This document shows positions 26,701 to 34,221 of a DNA stretch of 64,000 nt, piece by piece. The stretch comes from Streptomyces rishiriensis (lineage in GTDB: Bacteria > Actinomycetota > Actinomycetes > Streptomycetales > Streptomycetaceae). Below the pieces are notes generated by a model, which saw nothing but the letters and a program-made list of their open reading frames with translations, was not told where the DNA came from and searched no databases. The stretch's first letter is position 1. Each line of letters begins with the position of its first letter. Where the stretch lies: the NCBI RefSeq assembly GCF_030815485.1, contig NZ_JAUSWV010000002.1:8122001-8186000 (forward strand), in the 5' to 3' direction. Both the position numbers and the translations under genes were made by a program.

Positions 26701-27228
26701 TGCTCGTCCGGCCGCGTCCGCGTTCGCGGTGAACAGGACGCCGGTAATTCCGGCCGCGTCTGAGGAAGCGGTGTCGAGGACCGTGAACCGCAGCTCGGTT
26801 CCTGCCGGGACGGCAGCCTTGCCGGCTACCGGACGGGCGGTGAGAGACAGTCCGCCGGGCTTCGCTGAGGCGGGAGCCGACCCATTCAGCTCGATGGTCG
26901 CGGAGCCCTTTTTCGGCCAGGAGGAACGTTGCTCCTTCAGTGCCCGGGCGGCCTGGTCGGCGTTGGCCTTCGTGTCCTGGGCGACCTGGTCCCGGGCCTT
27001 CTTCGCGCCCAGCCCTTCGACCTTCTTGACCTTGCTGACCCGCTCGTCGGGCAGGTCGGGCCGGCCCAGACCGCCACCCGACGCCTGCGCCATCGGAGCC
27101 AGGCCGACCGGGACGGCCATGGACAGCGACACCACGGTGACCAGCGAACGGACGCGATGTCTTCGTACCCCATCACAAACAGATCTCGCCAGGCTGAATG
27201 ATCTTGCTCTGACTGTACGCCAGGACAT
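20707..27228 (-). CDS. giant secreted RHS-repeat protein with a variable C-terminal tip
   Basis: A 2173-residue protein. ATG 27228 follows GGAAGGA. Residues 1-50 form a long signal peptide (RSLVTVVSLSMAVPVGLAPMAQA). Residues about 300-370 hold a SpvB-like start (SFTWKYDFAVPPAAAGPSPQLSLAYSSGSVDG), followed by Asp-rich beta-propeller-like segments. Tyr-Asp RHS/YD repeats run from about 1050 to 1840 (YDALGRLTDVWRPN, YDLFGRQTAVSDPD). The conserved RHS core ends at about 1850-1894 (YDPEIGQFISVDPG, YSYAANNPVTTSDPTG). A Pro- and Gly-rich linker follows, then a 240-residue tip. The tip contains a glycine-zipper membrane stretch (about 2095-2160: GATLGAAIGTAIAPGVGTVIGGAIGAGAG). RHS shells commonly carry toxins at this point. 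No known toxin fold is recognised. The upstream LamG protein is its usual Streptomyces partner. Confidence 0.9.
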   Translation of the reverse strand: MSWRTVRARSFSLARSVCDGVRRHRVRSLVTVVSLSMAVPVGLAPMAQASGGGLGRPDLPDERVSKVKKVEGLGAKKARDQVAQDTKANADQAARALKEQRSSWPKKGSATIELNGSAPASAKPGGLSLTARPVAGKAAVPAGTELRFTVLDTASSDAAGITGVLFTANADAAGRAEVSIDYGNLAGVLGGGWAQRLHLVQLPACALTTPAKAECRKQTPLPSENNATQQTVTAPVSLPANGGLTTQLGANTAQGTGASAVTVFALTATGTGEGQSPNGSGDYSATDLAESSSWEAGGSSGSFTWKYDFAVPPAAAGPSPQLSLAYSSGSVDGRSAATNNQGTSVGEGFGLSESFIERTYAGCDDDGHDGIHDQCWKYDNARLLLNGTSNLLVKDKSSGKWRLENDDASTVTRSTGADNGDDNGEYWTVITGDGTKYVFGLDKLDGATTQRTNSTWTVPVFGDDDGEPGYSGGTSFADRSLNQAWRWNLDYVEDTSGNAATYWYAKEGNYYKKNKASTANASYIRGGYLKEIKYGLRKGALFTDDADAKVAFGYDERCTAADCSSLTKDTADNWPDVPFDAICSSGDDDCLAVGPSFFTRKRMTSVDTTSWNATTSAYDAVDSWALTQQYLDGGDIGDTSDQVLTLKSIKRTGNAGTAIETSPVSFTYHMRPNRVDGTDDILPLTRPRISTITSETGAITTVTMSPAECVRSEVTGAAQDTNTRSCYPLFWNINGAENASVDWFHKYRVLAVTVSDPTGQNESVEHAYSYSGAAWNYSDDPFILKDERTWSDWRGYREVTEYKGALETTRSKTVSLYMQGMDGDRLKDGTTRSVNVAPLTAPALGLATLKDSDQYAGHLREKATYSGSTVVSATSSEPWSAETARQSLPDAGDSVAHFVQPKTEITHTYLTAPGTWRSRTVENSYDSYGMVYESEDRGDEAKSGDETCTRTWYARDETLGLISQVSRKRVVGKACTVADANLALPASTATRGDVLSDTATAYDGATWSTTMKPTKGLKTWTGRAKSYSSTVPVWQKVDSTGYDTLGRVTSVTDALERVTTTAYTPTAAGPLTKKVVTNPKGHALTSFIDPRRGLDLRSYDANLKKTEFAYDALGRLTDVWRPNRNRAAGYSPTQKFGYSLSPTKQSWVSSASLKADGETYNTTYTIYDSLLRLLQEQVPSPKGGRLLSDTRYDTRSLAYEKFEEIFDTTSAPNSTYTRAEYGEAPKQTETVFDGAERVQASQLLVYGVAKWTTTTSYTGDSTATSAQQGGTATRTITDARGRDTEKREYASPSPTDTEFGGGPGAGYSATKFQYTLDDKQRGVTGPDGAAWTYGFDLFGRQTAVSDPDKGSSTTDYDVIDQITKSTDSRGKSILTSYDEIGRTTGTWDGTQDDAHQLTEYTYDTVLKGLAASNTRYVGGKSGKAYTKTITGYDTLDRPTATTLTLPSTDPLVVAGAPATVSFSSSYRLDGTLGNNAEPAVGGLPSETIEYGYTSLGQVTSITGSTGYLLAADYSALGRAQQYTLGTANTEAAKKMYVANTFEEGTGRLTRTHVTDQTHPYMLMDLNYTFDQAGNITAISDPATLGGTSSAETQCFAYDGNRRLKSAWTPSSQKCSDAPSTGSLSGPAPYWTDYTYNQGGQRTAETQHKATGDATTTYCYKEGRPHVLSGTSKTANCTTPDAGYGHDTAGNTTSRPGPTASQALVWSSEGRLAQLTENSKKTDYIYDAEGKLLIRSTEGGERILYTGNTELHLKASGATWAQRTYSSGSLSIAVRSNQSGSNKLSYLAGDHQGTQSLAVSADSAQTVTKRRMTPFGDERGTTSGGAWPDDKGFLNKTSDTNTGLTHIDAREYDPEIGQFISVDPGLETDDGQSLDGYSYAANNPVTTSDPTGRTRCDVDPSFCNKPPPNPGPGAPCPSLTNPQCPEYQGGGGGGGGGGGGSGGGGGTTGTGGGGSYVTASCGMPPLPACTGPVYGPPSQPPLLMGPDPIPLVSFSANCGIESKVQNYVCNAGNGVMTSGAYLQESFSAAGRLTTDAKAAMRSTRQSNQILQAMRNNPGLARVGAIGNSRAVMFASKGLLVGGIGFTAYSNYQSTGGDVPLTVAETAVDTAVVMGATKVGATLGAAIGTAIAPGVGTVIGGAIGAGAGAVTGILATGTVNNAMSKGWKGVKGWFS

Positions 27229-27300
27229 ATCTGTCCTTCCCCACGTGCGTAGTTGAGGGCCGGGTCACCCAACGGGGCCGGCTGTGCGTGGCTGAGCGAA

Positions 27301-27332
27301 GGGCGGGCCACGGAGACGACCGCGGCCCGCCC
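27301..27332 (-). terminator. intercistronic hairpin between the LamG and RHS genes
   Basis: GGGCGGGCC (27301-27309) and GGCCCGCCC (27324-27332) pair perfectly; CGG/CCG extend the stem across one A-C mismatch. It lies 10 bases after the LamG stop and 72 bases before the RHS start. It may be an attenuator or an mRNA-stabilising element rather than a full stop. Confidence 0.6.
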
Positions 27333-27342
27333 CTGTCCCTGC

Positions 27343-30300
27343 TCAGTCCCCGATGTACGTGTCGATCTGGTCCGAGCCGGCGACTGCACCGGCGAAGAGG
27401 CGCACCTCACCTATCCGGGCCGGAAGATAGTGACTCCAGGCCGAGTTCGCGTAGCCCTTGCCGACGGCGAAGGCGCCCGAACCGATGGCCGCGGTGAACG
27501 CCATCGCGTCACCGTTCTGGTTGTGGCCCATGTAGAGACTGATGGTCCCGGCCACCGCGTCGTAGGCGCCGGTCAGCCGCACCGGGCTGTCGAGGGCGGC
27601 AACCTCGTCGGAGACCACGGAACTGAATGTTCCGTCCGCGTTGAGGCTGCCGAAATGCCATTTCCCGACCGGGACCGTGCGCTCTTCGAGGGTGATGTCG
27701 TCGAGCACGGTGTCCTTGCCTGTCAGCTGGTACCAGAATCCCCAGGACAGTCCATCGGTGCTCTGCTGGCTGAGCACACCACCGGAGTATCCGACGGCCT
27801 TCGTCGCCAGCTTCGCGCCGTCCAGCGCCACGGTTGTCGTCACGGTGAACGCTCCGGTGCCGTCCACCAGCGGACCGGTGACCGTCGCGGCGTCGTCGAC
27901 ACCGTCCAGGACGATGTCACCGTCGCTGAGCGCGGCCCCGCCTTCCAGCGTCAGGCTCTTGCCATAGCCTGATGTGGTGTCCGCGATCGTGGTGCCGCTG
28001 CCCTGCGCGGGCTGCCAGTCACCGACGAGCTCGAGACCCGCATAGCTCTCGGACGTCAGGAGCTTCGATTCGTCGCCCACCTCTTTGGGCGTCAGAGCGC
28101 GCTGCCATACGCTCACTTCATCGATGGAGCCCTTGAAATAGTCCACGTAGCTGTCGGCGTACATCAGCCGCCCGATCTCCGTGCTGCCCTCGGCGGCCCA
28201 GGGGGTACCGGAATCGACCGACGCCATCTGCTTACCGTTGACATACAGGTAGGCCTTTTTGGCTGCCGAGTCGTACACACCCGCCACATGCGTCCAGACT
28301 CCCTTGGGCGAAGAGACCGGCGATGCGGCCTCCCGCGACCAGGTGCCTTCTGTGGAGAACACCCGCAGGCTCCACTTGCCGCCGTAAGAGATGACGAACG
28401 GGCTGTACTTCTGGGCCCAAGGACTGGCCGTGGACGGAGTCTGGCTGAGGACCGACACTGTCTTCGTCGAGGACGGATCGACCCAGACCCAGGCCGAGAC
28501 CGTATACGAGGACCTGGTCTCCAGCACTGGTCCTGTCGTGGACGCATAACCGGCAGTCCCGTCCAGCGCCATCCCCTTGTCGGTGACCGGGGTGTCTAGC
28601 GGCACCCCGGCAGCGTCGTTGGTGATGAGACCGCGGCGGCCGCGGTCGTTGCGGACCGCTCCGGTACCGAGGGTCGCAGGGCGTCGGGTCGATCCGGCCG
28701 TGGCCGAGTCGGCCGCCACACCACTGGCCTCGTCGAAGTGGTACTTGGCTACCGGGCCCGAGCCTGCGGCGACGAGGAAGTCCACCGCGCTCCATGCACC
28801 GTAGCGGCCGACGTTGTCCAAGGCGCGCACGAACAACGTGTAGGTGCCGGAGGCGTCCGGGGTGATGGACACCGAAGGGGCTGAGCCGCTTACCGTGGGC
28901 CAGGTGTTCCAGGACGACAGCGTGTACTGGTAGGACACGTTGTTGGTGTCACCCGTGGCAGGGGCGAAGGACCAGGTCCCCTTCACGCCCGGACCGCCGG
29001 CTGCCACACACGCGTTGGTGGTGCACAGGCTGTACGGGCTGCCGAATTTGATCGTCGGCGCCTTCGGCGCGGTTGGGTCGACCTTGAAGAAGCACCAGCC
29101 CGTCGTCGAGGCGTTCGAGGGGCCGGCGAGATAGTTGGTGTCATCGTCGTAGTACGAGCGCACCCATGACCGGTAGCGGTAGAGCTTGCCTTCGGCCAGC
29201 GTCGACCAGGAGATCGACTGTTTCACCCCGTCCCCGACGAAACCTGTGGAGGGCCGCACATCTCCATTGCCGGCTGTTGTGTCAGCCCAGGTGCCGTCGG
29301 TGTTCTTCTGGTCGAGGTCAAAAGCGATCCGGAGCTGTGCGCCGCTCTCACCACCCGACTTGGTCTGCGCGGTCGCGGTCAGTGTTGGTGTCGGGTCGGA
29401 GACGATCGCCGGGTTGGACTCCGTCCTGGCGCACACCGTTCCAGTGCCGGTCACCAGTCCTACCGAGGTCGGGGTGTCGGGCAGACCGACGAACTTCACA
29501 GCCAGCACGGCATCGTTGCGGAAGCGCTTCCACGCGGCGGTGTCCGACTCGTCGTGGGCCCTGATCTCCAGCGTCAGACGGGAGAACTTACCCGCGGCGA
29601 AGCTCTTCACCGTCGGCGTGAGGTTCTCGTTCGTCTCCTCCGGATTGTCGTTGTATTCGATCGGGGCGTCGGGAGAGTCCGGATCGCACAGTGAGCCGCG
29701 GCCTGCCGAGACATAACGGTCACCCATCCAGTCCAGCTCCGAAGGACGCGAGGACCAGGTGGTGGAGGACGAGATGTTGTTCGTACGGACGAGGTCGACC
29801 CAGCGCGGGTCGCACTGGAACGCCCAGGGCTCGGTGACCCGGAAAGTGGCGTCCAGTACCTGCTTGCCCTTCAGGCTGGCCGGCGAGAACTCGAAATAGA
29901 GCCGCTGTGTGTAACCCGGCCCGCAGTAGTACCCGCTCCAGGTACCGCAGTGGCCGGCCCCCTTACCCAGATCGTCGTCGCCGTTGCCCCAGCCGTAGGA
30001 CTCGTAGCCGTCGCTGCGCAGCAGCGTGCGCTCCGACTCACCCCAGGTCACGGTCGGGTCGATGAAGAGGGGGAAGTCCGATGTTGCGGTGCTGGAGAGA
30101 AGCCTGGCATCCGGTACCACCGAGAGCGTGTTGTCGGACACCCGCACCTCCATCCGGGCCACCTTGTCGCCCTGGCCAGGCTCCAGACCGGACCCCGAGG
30201 GGGCCGTCTCCGCGGGGTCCGCCGGTGTCGCCGACTCGGCAGAGGCCGTAGACTTTTCGGTCGTGAGGTGCTCGGCCTCGGCTGCGCGGCCGGCTGAGTT

Positions 30301-31032
30301 CCACATCTGTGCGGTGGGTGCACGGAAGACGGTCTGTCCGGCCGCGTCGACCGCCGCAAGAGCTCCAGTGGGGGTCTTGCGGACCGTCAGCCCGGTACTG
30401 TGCACGCCGAACGTGAGCTGCTTCAGTTTCTTGTTCGCGGCGGCGTGGGGCGTCTTGACGACCAAGACGTGCTGGAAGCCTTCGACGGTCGCCGTCACCT
30501 TGAGGTCCACACCCGGCAGCACCTCCCGGTACACCGCGCTTGAACCGTTCAGCTCGGGCGTGGGCAGTCTCCCGGGCCAGTCCAGCGCGAGTGACCTTCC
30601 ACGCTCAGCGATCGAGACCAGCGGGTCGCTGCTGCCGCCGCCGGAGAAGTTGATGCGTACCGCAGCGGCCTTCGGGCCGACAGAGCCGTCATCGCGTCGC
30701 TCCAGGGTCGCGTTCGGCTGCTGCCAACCCCCGCCCGGCTTCATCACCCGCACCGGAATCGACGACTCCTCCAGGGTGAAGGAGAACCCGTCGGGATTAG
30801 CGAAGACCGACGTGCGTTCCGTACGCTCGGTGACCACCTCTACCCGCCGACCGGACTCCTCCGCCTCGGCCAGCGCTCGCTGCCCTGCGGAGAGGCTGGG
30901 ACCCTGTTCGTCCGCAACCGCCTGGGCGCTCATCGCGGGCAGGGCGCTCATCACGGTTGTCGCGGTGACGGCAGCCACCAGACCTCGTATCGACCTCGTA
31001 CCCGCATGTCTGACGCGATGCCTACGTCTCAA
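27343..31032 (-). CDS. secreted LamG-domain protein partnered with RHS
   Basis: A 1229-residue exported protein. TTG 31030-31032 is the start, with GGGGGTGG 4 bases upstream. A signal peptide of about 45 residues (RGLVAAVTATTVMSALPAMSAQA) is followed by a domain typical of the Streptomyces LamG/RHS companions (SSAVYREVLPGVDLKVTATVEGFQHVLVVK near 165-195). A DNRLRE-like segment contains PTVTWGESERTLLRSDGYESYGWGN near 325-350. Fibronectin-like segments lie near 560-770. Two concanavalin-like LamG domains close the protein (about 770-985 and 1010-1220; AWVWVDPSSTKTVSVLSQ, YVNGKQMASVDSG, VSVWQRALTPKEV). It probably binds sugars or surface polymers outside the cell and is transcribed with the RHS gene. 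Confidence 0.9.
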   Translation of the reverse strand: MRRRHRVRHAGTRSIRGLVAAVTATTVMSALPAMSAQAVADEQGPSLSAGQRALAEAEESGRRVEVVTERTERTSVFANPDGFSFTLEESSIPVRVMKPGGGWQQPNATLERRDDGSVGPKAAAVRINFSGGGSSDPLVSIAERGRSLALDWPGRLPTPELNGSSAVYREVLPGVDLKVTATVEGFQHVLVVKTPHAAANKKLKQLTFGVHSTGLTVRKTPTGALAAVDAAGQTVFRAPTAQMWNSAGRAAEAEHLTTEKSTASAESATPADPAETAPSGSGLEPGQGDKVARMEVRVSDNTLSVVPDARLLSSTATSDFPLFIDPTVTWGESERTLLRSDGYESYGWGNGDDDLGKGAGHCGTWSGYYCGPGYTQRLYFEFSPASLKGKQVLDATFRVTEPWAFQCDPRWVDLVRTNNISSSTTWSSRPSELDWMGDRYVSAGRGSLCDPDSPDAPIEYNDNPEETNENLTPTVKSFAAGKFSRLTLEIRAHDESDTAAWKRFRNDAVLAVKFVGLPDTPTSVGLVTGTGTVCARTESNPAIVSDPTPTLTATAQTKSGGESGAQLRIAFDLDQKNTDGTWADTTAGNGDVRPSTGFVGDGVKQSISWSTLAEGKLYRYRSWVRSYYDDDTNYLAGPSNASTTGWCFFKVDPTAPKAPTIKFGSPYSLCTTNACVAAGGPGVKGTWSFAPATGDTNNVSYQYTLSSWNTWPTVSGSAPSVSITPDASGTYTLFVRALDNVGRYGAWSAVDFLVAAGSGPVAKYHFDEASGVAADSATAGSTRRPATLGTGAVRNDRGRRGLITNDAAGVPLDTPVTDKGMALDGTAGYASTTGPVLETRSSYTVSAWVWVDPSSTKTVSVLSQTPSTASPWAQKYSPFVISYGGKWSLRVFSTEGTWSREAASPVSSPKGVWTHVAGVYDSAAKKAYLYVNGKQMASVDSGTPWAAEGSTEIGRLMYADSYVDYFKGSIDEVSVWQRALTPKEVGDESKLLTSESYAGLELVGDWQPAQGSGTTIADTTSGYGKSLTLEGGAALSDGDIVLDGVDDAATVTGPLVDGTGAFTVTTTVALDGAKLATKAVGYSGGVLSQQSTDGLSWGFWYQLTGKDTVLDDITLEERTVPVGKWHFGSLNADGTFSSVVSDEVAALDSPVRLTGAYDAVAGTISLYMGHNQNGDAMAFTAAIGSGAFAVGKGYANSAWSHYLPARIGEVRLFAGAVAGSDQIDTYIGD

Positions 31033-31054
31033 CTTTCCACCCCCGTGTCACTTA

Positions 31055-31072
31055 GTGATCACTAGTGATCAC
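31055..31072. promoter_or_regulatory. tandem palindrome before the LamG-RHS operon
   Basis: GTGATCACTAGTGATCAC is a perfect 18-bp palindrome built of two GTGATCAC palindromes repeated at a 10-base period. It lies 22 bases before the TTG start of the LamG gene, within the likely leader or promoter, and stands out as AT-richer than its surroundings. It looks like a pair of regulator half-sites on one face of the helix. Confidence 0.6.
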
Positions 31073-31429
31073 CTGTGTGAGCTGCTTACGCAGGAGTGAA
31101 GGTTGTTACACGGGCCGCATCAACACGTGATGAAAATGTGACTGAAGAAGTATCGGCAAACCTGCCAAATGGGGCCTCCTCGTTCATCGCGAACCCGGCA
31201 CTGCGCAGCCCGGTATGTGGATCGCCGAGGCCAAGCTCCGGGACCGCTCGCGGTGGGCAGTCCAGCACGATGCCGTCCACGCCGTGCGCGCATGCCGTCA
31301 CCGTCCAGCACCGCGAGCGGACTATGCGGGGAGCGCAATTCGGTCGCAGGCTTCTCGGTCTACGCTCGCGCAAATGCCGTTGCTGGCGTGCCGCTGGACG
31401 CTCTGCTGGGTGGGCGGACACCTTCCGAA

Positions 31430-31640
31430 GAGGACGCTGATGCGCTGGCGGGCGAGGCGGAGGAGGGCGCTGGTGTCGGCGCGGGCGATGGGCATGGTGC
31501 AGCTGGTCGTGAGCGAGCTGTTGACCAACGCCCGCAAGTACACGCCGGTGGCCCGTTCCTGGTGGACCTGGAGATCAGGCTGTGTCAGCTCATCGTCTGC
31601 ACCGATCGCGCCCGGACAAACGTCTTCTCCCGAACCCGGC
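31430..31640 (+). pseudogene. relic of an anti-sigma-type ATP-binding protein
   Basis: One frame reads RRALVSARAMGMVQLVVSELLTNARKYTP, the N-box of RsbW/histidine-kinase-like ATPases (ELVTNA-x-x-H/Y-x-P). The match then continues in another frame as GPFLVDLEIRLCQLIV. A frameshift near 31545 breaks the gene and neither the start nor the G-box region can be found. Confidence 0.55.
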
Positions 31641-31669
31641 CTCACCAGCTCCTGCCCGCGGCGGCGTGG

Positions 31670-31800
31670 AACTGACCGTCGGCGAGATAGCCGAGCGGTG
31701 CGCACTGAAACCGTCGACCGCCTCAGAACACCTCAGCCTCCTGCGCCGCGGCGACCTGGTCCTCCCCCCCGGGAAGCGCCTCCCGGCCGCGAGCTCTGAA
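31670..31800 (+). pseudogene. relic of an ArsR-type helix-turn-helix
   Basis: The segment LTVGEIAERCALKPSTASEHLSLLRRGDLV is a textbook ArsR recognition helix region. It is preceded and followed by unrelated sequence; no start codon, dimerisation helices or metal site are visible. It is a fragment of about 40 codons abutting the anti-sigma relic. Confidence 0.55.
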
Positions 31801-31855
31801 GCCCTACGGTGTGGCATCGACGGACAGGGCAGACGCACAAGGAGACGTAATACAC

Positions 31856-32623
31856 ATGATCACCATCCCTGGCGCGCGGCGCCGGTTCGGCCCTCGCTCC
31901 ACCTGCCGTACGCGAGTGGGGATCGTGGGCCTCATGGCGATGGCCGGGGTACTGCAGTCCTTCGCCACGGCCGCTCCCGCCCACGCCCTTGAGACGCGGA
32001 CCTACAGCACGCCGGGAAGCTACACCATTACGCTGCCCAGCGACGTGACTTATGTCGCGGTGAGCCTGACCGGCGGGGGCGGCGGGATCGGATCCGGCCC
32101 CGCGTTCGGGGACGGCACGGTCCAGCCAGGCGGCGGAGGCGGAGGCGGGGGAGCGAATTCCTCCTGCGTCCTGACCGTCAAGCCCGGCGACGGGATCACC
32201 ATCACCGTCGCCGCGGGCGGCGCCGGCGGGGCGGCCAGTGGCCTCGACCGAGACGGCGCGCCCGGTGGGAACTCGGCCGTCACGGTCAACAACACGGCTG
32301 GCGGATCCGCTGCGCAGAGCGGTGCCGGCGGGCACCACAGTGGGAACGCCTTTCCCGGCACCCAAGGCGCGGGAGGCGATCGCGGAATGAGCTGGTGCGT
32401 CGGCAGCTTCTCCAACCTTTACACGGGCCAGGCAGGCGCCGCAGCGAATGCCGATACCCGCGCGGGAGGCACCGGCGGCGCACCCGGGGCCGTTCCGCCC
32501 AGCAGCTGCGGAGCCGGAGCGGGCAGCGGCGGAGCGGGCGGATCGGGCTCCGCAAATGGCCTTGCCCACCAGCACACCGAAAGCCTCCCCGGCGCGAACG
32601 GTTGCGTCGTCCTGACCTACTGA
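31856..32623 (+). CDS. secreted glycine-rich protein
   Basis: A 255-residue protein. ATG 31856 is chosen; AAGGAG lies 11 bases upstream, rather far. Residues 1-42 are a Sec signal peptide with an Arg-rich start and cleavage after PAHA. The mature protein starts LETRTYSTPGSYTITLPSDVTYVAVSLTGGGGG and is a low-complexity Gly/Ala/Ser-rich chain with four Cys (SSCVL, SWCVG, SSCGAG and NGCVVLTY). The front resembles the glycine-rich beta-structured domain seen in other secreted actinobacterial proteins; the final GANGCVVLTY is the matching closing strand. Function unknown; surface or matrix role is a guess. It is the only intact gene between the RHS locus and the relics at 32.7 kb. Confidence 0.75.
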   Translation: MITIPGARRRFGPRSTCRTRVGIVGLMAMAGVLQSFATAAPAHALETRTYSTPGSYTITLPSDVTYVAVSLTGGGGGIGSGPAFGDGTVQPGGGGGGGGANSSCVLTVKPGDGITITVAAGGAGGAASGLDRDGAPGGNSAVTVNNTAGGSAAQSGAGGHHSGNAFPGTQGAGGDRGMSWCVGSFSNLYTGQAGAAANADTRAGGTGGAPGAVPPSSCGAGAGSGGAGGSGSANGLAHQHTESLPGANGCVVLTY

Positions 32624-32649
32624 CACACCCCGTTGCCCAGGCTCCTTCG

Positions 32650-32668
32650 GGCCCGCGCTGAACGGGCC
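32650..32668 (+). terminator. weak hairpin after the glycine-rich gene
   Basis: GGCCCG (32650-32655) and CGGGCC (32663-32668) form a 6-bp stem with a 7-base loop, 27 bases after the stop. Short but well placed. Confidence 0.4.
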
Positions 32669-32689
32669 GGACGGCCGGTGCCGACCCGG

Positions 32690-32882
32690 GCTTGCGTTGA
32701 GTAGTTTCCATGTCGATGCCGAGGCCGGCGGCGTGCTCGACGAGGTGCTGGCGGTAGCCGCCGTCGACCCATACCTTGCGGATGCGGGGATGTTCGGTGG
32801 CGACTTGGTCCAGGAGCTGGGTGCCGGCGATGGAGTCCTGCACGCTCGCCGCGGTGACCAGCAGGCGCTGCTGGTGCCCCAC
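32690..32882 (-). mobile_element. IS5-family transposase fragment
   Basis: On the minus strand the frame reads LLVTAASVQDSIAGTQLLDQVA, then HPRIRKVWVDGGYRQHLVEHAAGLGI: the DDE-transposase segment around the second catalytic Asp of IS5-type elements. Only about 60 residues survive. It abuts a replication-relaxation fragment on the other strand at about 32883. No terminal repeats are visible. Confidence 0.7.
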
Positions 32883-33177
32883 CAGCAGGACACCGACCAC
32901 GTCCGGTGCGCGCTGCGCAACCTGCTCGCCGAATCCCCGGCTCTGATCGGCCGGACCCATTGTGCCCAGCAGAGCTACTGGTACTGCACCCCGGCGGGTC
33001 TGGCCGAAGCCGCCGCCTCCGCTGAGCTCCCGTCGACGGCCGGCCGGACCACCGGGAAGCGCATCGCCGCCAGCAAGACGGGTCTTCGGGAGCACGGTCT
33101 CGCCCTGGTCGACACCGTCATCGCCTTCCACCAGGCGGAGATGGCCGACCACGCCGACTGGCAGGTGGACGTCGCCC
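32883..33177 (+). pseudogene. fragment of a replication-relaxation-type protein
   Basis: About 98 codons match the winged-helix end and following segment of actinobacterial replication-relaxation proteins: QSYWYCTPAGLAEAAASAELP, TGLREHGLALVDTVIAF and HADWQVDVA. These proteins are carried mainly by integrative elements and plasmids. The beginning is lost at the IS5 fragment and the frame runs into unrelated codons after about 33177. It shows that a mobile element once sat here. Confidence 0.6.
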
Positions 33178-33327
33178 AGGGCGCGGGCGGTCCGGGCGAT
33201 GTGTGCGCCGAGGAGACCTGGGGTGAGTGCCGTCTGTGCGCATACAATTGCTTCCAGTCCGAGAGCCAGGCGGTGAGACAAACGGATACGGGACCCCGGT
33301 CGAAGAGGTGAGGGCTGTGAGGCGAAC

Positions 33328-34221
33328 GTGATCACGGATGACAGCAGGGAGCGCCAGGTCCACGATGTGGGGCAGGGCGACCACCTGTGTCTGGCGTTCG
33401 TCGATGACGCAGAACAACGCCGAGTGGTCACCTCTTACGTTTCTGCCGGTCTGGCACGCGGCGAGCGAGTGCTGTACTTCGCTGACCGCAACGCCCCAGC
33501 GACGGTACTGGGCTGGCTGAGGACCGCGGGACTGGAACCCGATCGCGCTGTCGCCAGGGGGCAGTTGCAGGTGGACACGGTCGAGGACAGTTATCTGGCG
33601 ACGGGGCGATTCGACCCTGAGACGATGGTCAACACGCTGCGGCGACACGTTTCCGACAGTCTCGCGGCCGGCTACGCGGGCCTGCGCATCAGCGGCGAGA
33701 TGAGCTGGTCCCTGCGTGACGTTCCGGGCGCGGAGCATGTGCACGAGTACGAAACCGAGATCAACGCGGTGTTCGCAGGAAACCGGGCATCGGCGATCTG
33801 CCAGTATGACGCCCGCCGGTTTGCGCCCTCTGAGCTGGATGCCTTCGACCGAATCCACCCCGCAACGGTGGAACTCAGTCCCCTGTACCAGGACAGCATA
33901 CTGAGCATTGTCCCGGCCTTCAGAAGGGGCGAGCGGGCACTGCGGCTGATCGGCAGTGTGGACTACCGCGGCACCGGCCACCTCACCGCAGCCCTGGAGC
34001 AGGCCCTGCACTGGTCGGGCGACGTGTGGGCGGACATGAGCGCCCTGGAATTCATCGACCTGGCTGGCCTGCGCGCCCTGGTGCACACCGCCGAGCAATT
34101 GCCCAACGGACGACGGCTGCGCATCGTGCACCTCGCACCGATGCTGGCCAAGGTGATCAGCACCGTCGGCTGGGACGAGCATCCCGCGCTGGTCATCGAC
34201 ACCCAGGGGGTGTCGGCATGA
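33328..34221 (+). CDS. MEDS-domain sensor fused to a STAS domain
   Basis: A 297-residue cytoplasmic protein. Residues about 10-180 form a MEDS domain (DcmR-type sensory domain: GDHLCLAFVDDAEQRRVVTSYVSAGLARGERVLYFAD, then AICQYDARRFAPSELD). Residues about 200-295 form a STAS domain (LRLIGSVDYRGTGHLTAALEQAL, then WADMSALEFIDLAGLRALV). STAS antagonists are normally switched by a Ser in D-S-[SAT]-G; here the motif is DLAG, so the phosphoacceptor Ser is replaced by Leu. GTG 33328 follows GAGG. The stop overlaps the next gene in ATGA, so sensor and ATPase partner are co-translated. Ligand unknown. Confidence 0.85.
   Translation: MITDDSRERQVHDVGQGDHLCLAFVDDAEQRRVVTSYVSAGLARGERVLYFADRNAPATVLGWLRTAGLEPDRAVARGQLQVDTVEDSYLATGRFDPETMVNTLRRHVSDSLAAGYAGLRISGEMSWSLRDVPGAEHVHEYETEINAVFAGNRASAICQYDARRFAPSELDAFDRIHPATVELSPLYQDSILSIVPAFRRGERALRLIGSVDYRGTGHLTAALEQALHWSGDVWADMSALEFIDLAGLRALVHTAEQLPNGRRLRIVHLAPMLAKVISTVGWDEHPALVIDTQGVSA

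Noticed and set aside
31118..31132. CATCA-ACACG-TGATG as another operator of the LamG operon
   Set aside because: Five-base arms are likely by chance, and it shares no half-site with the strong palindrome at 31055.
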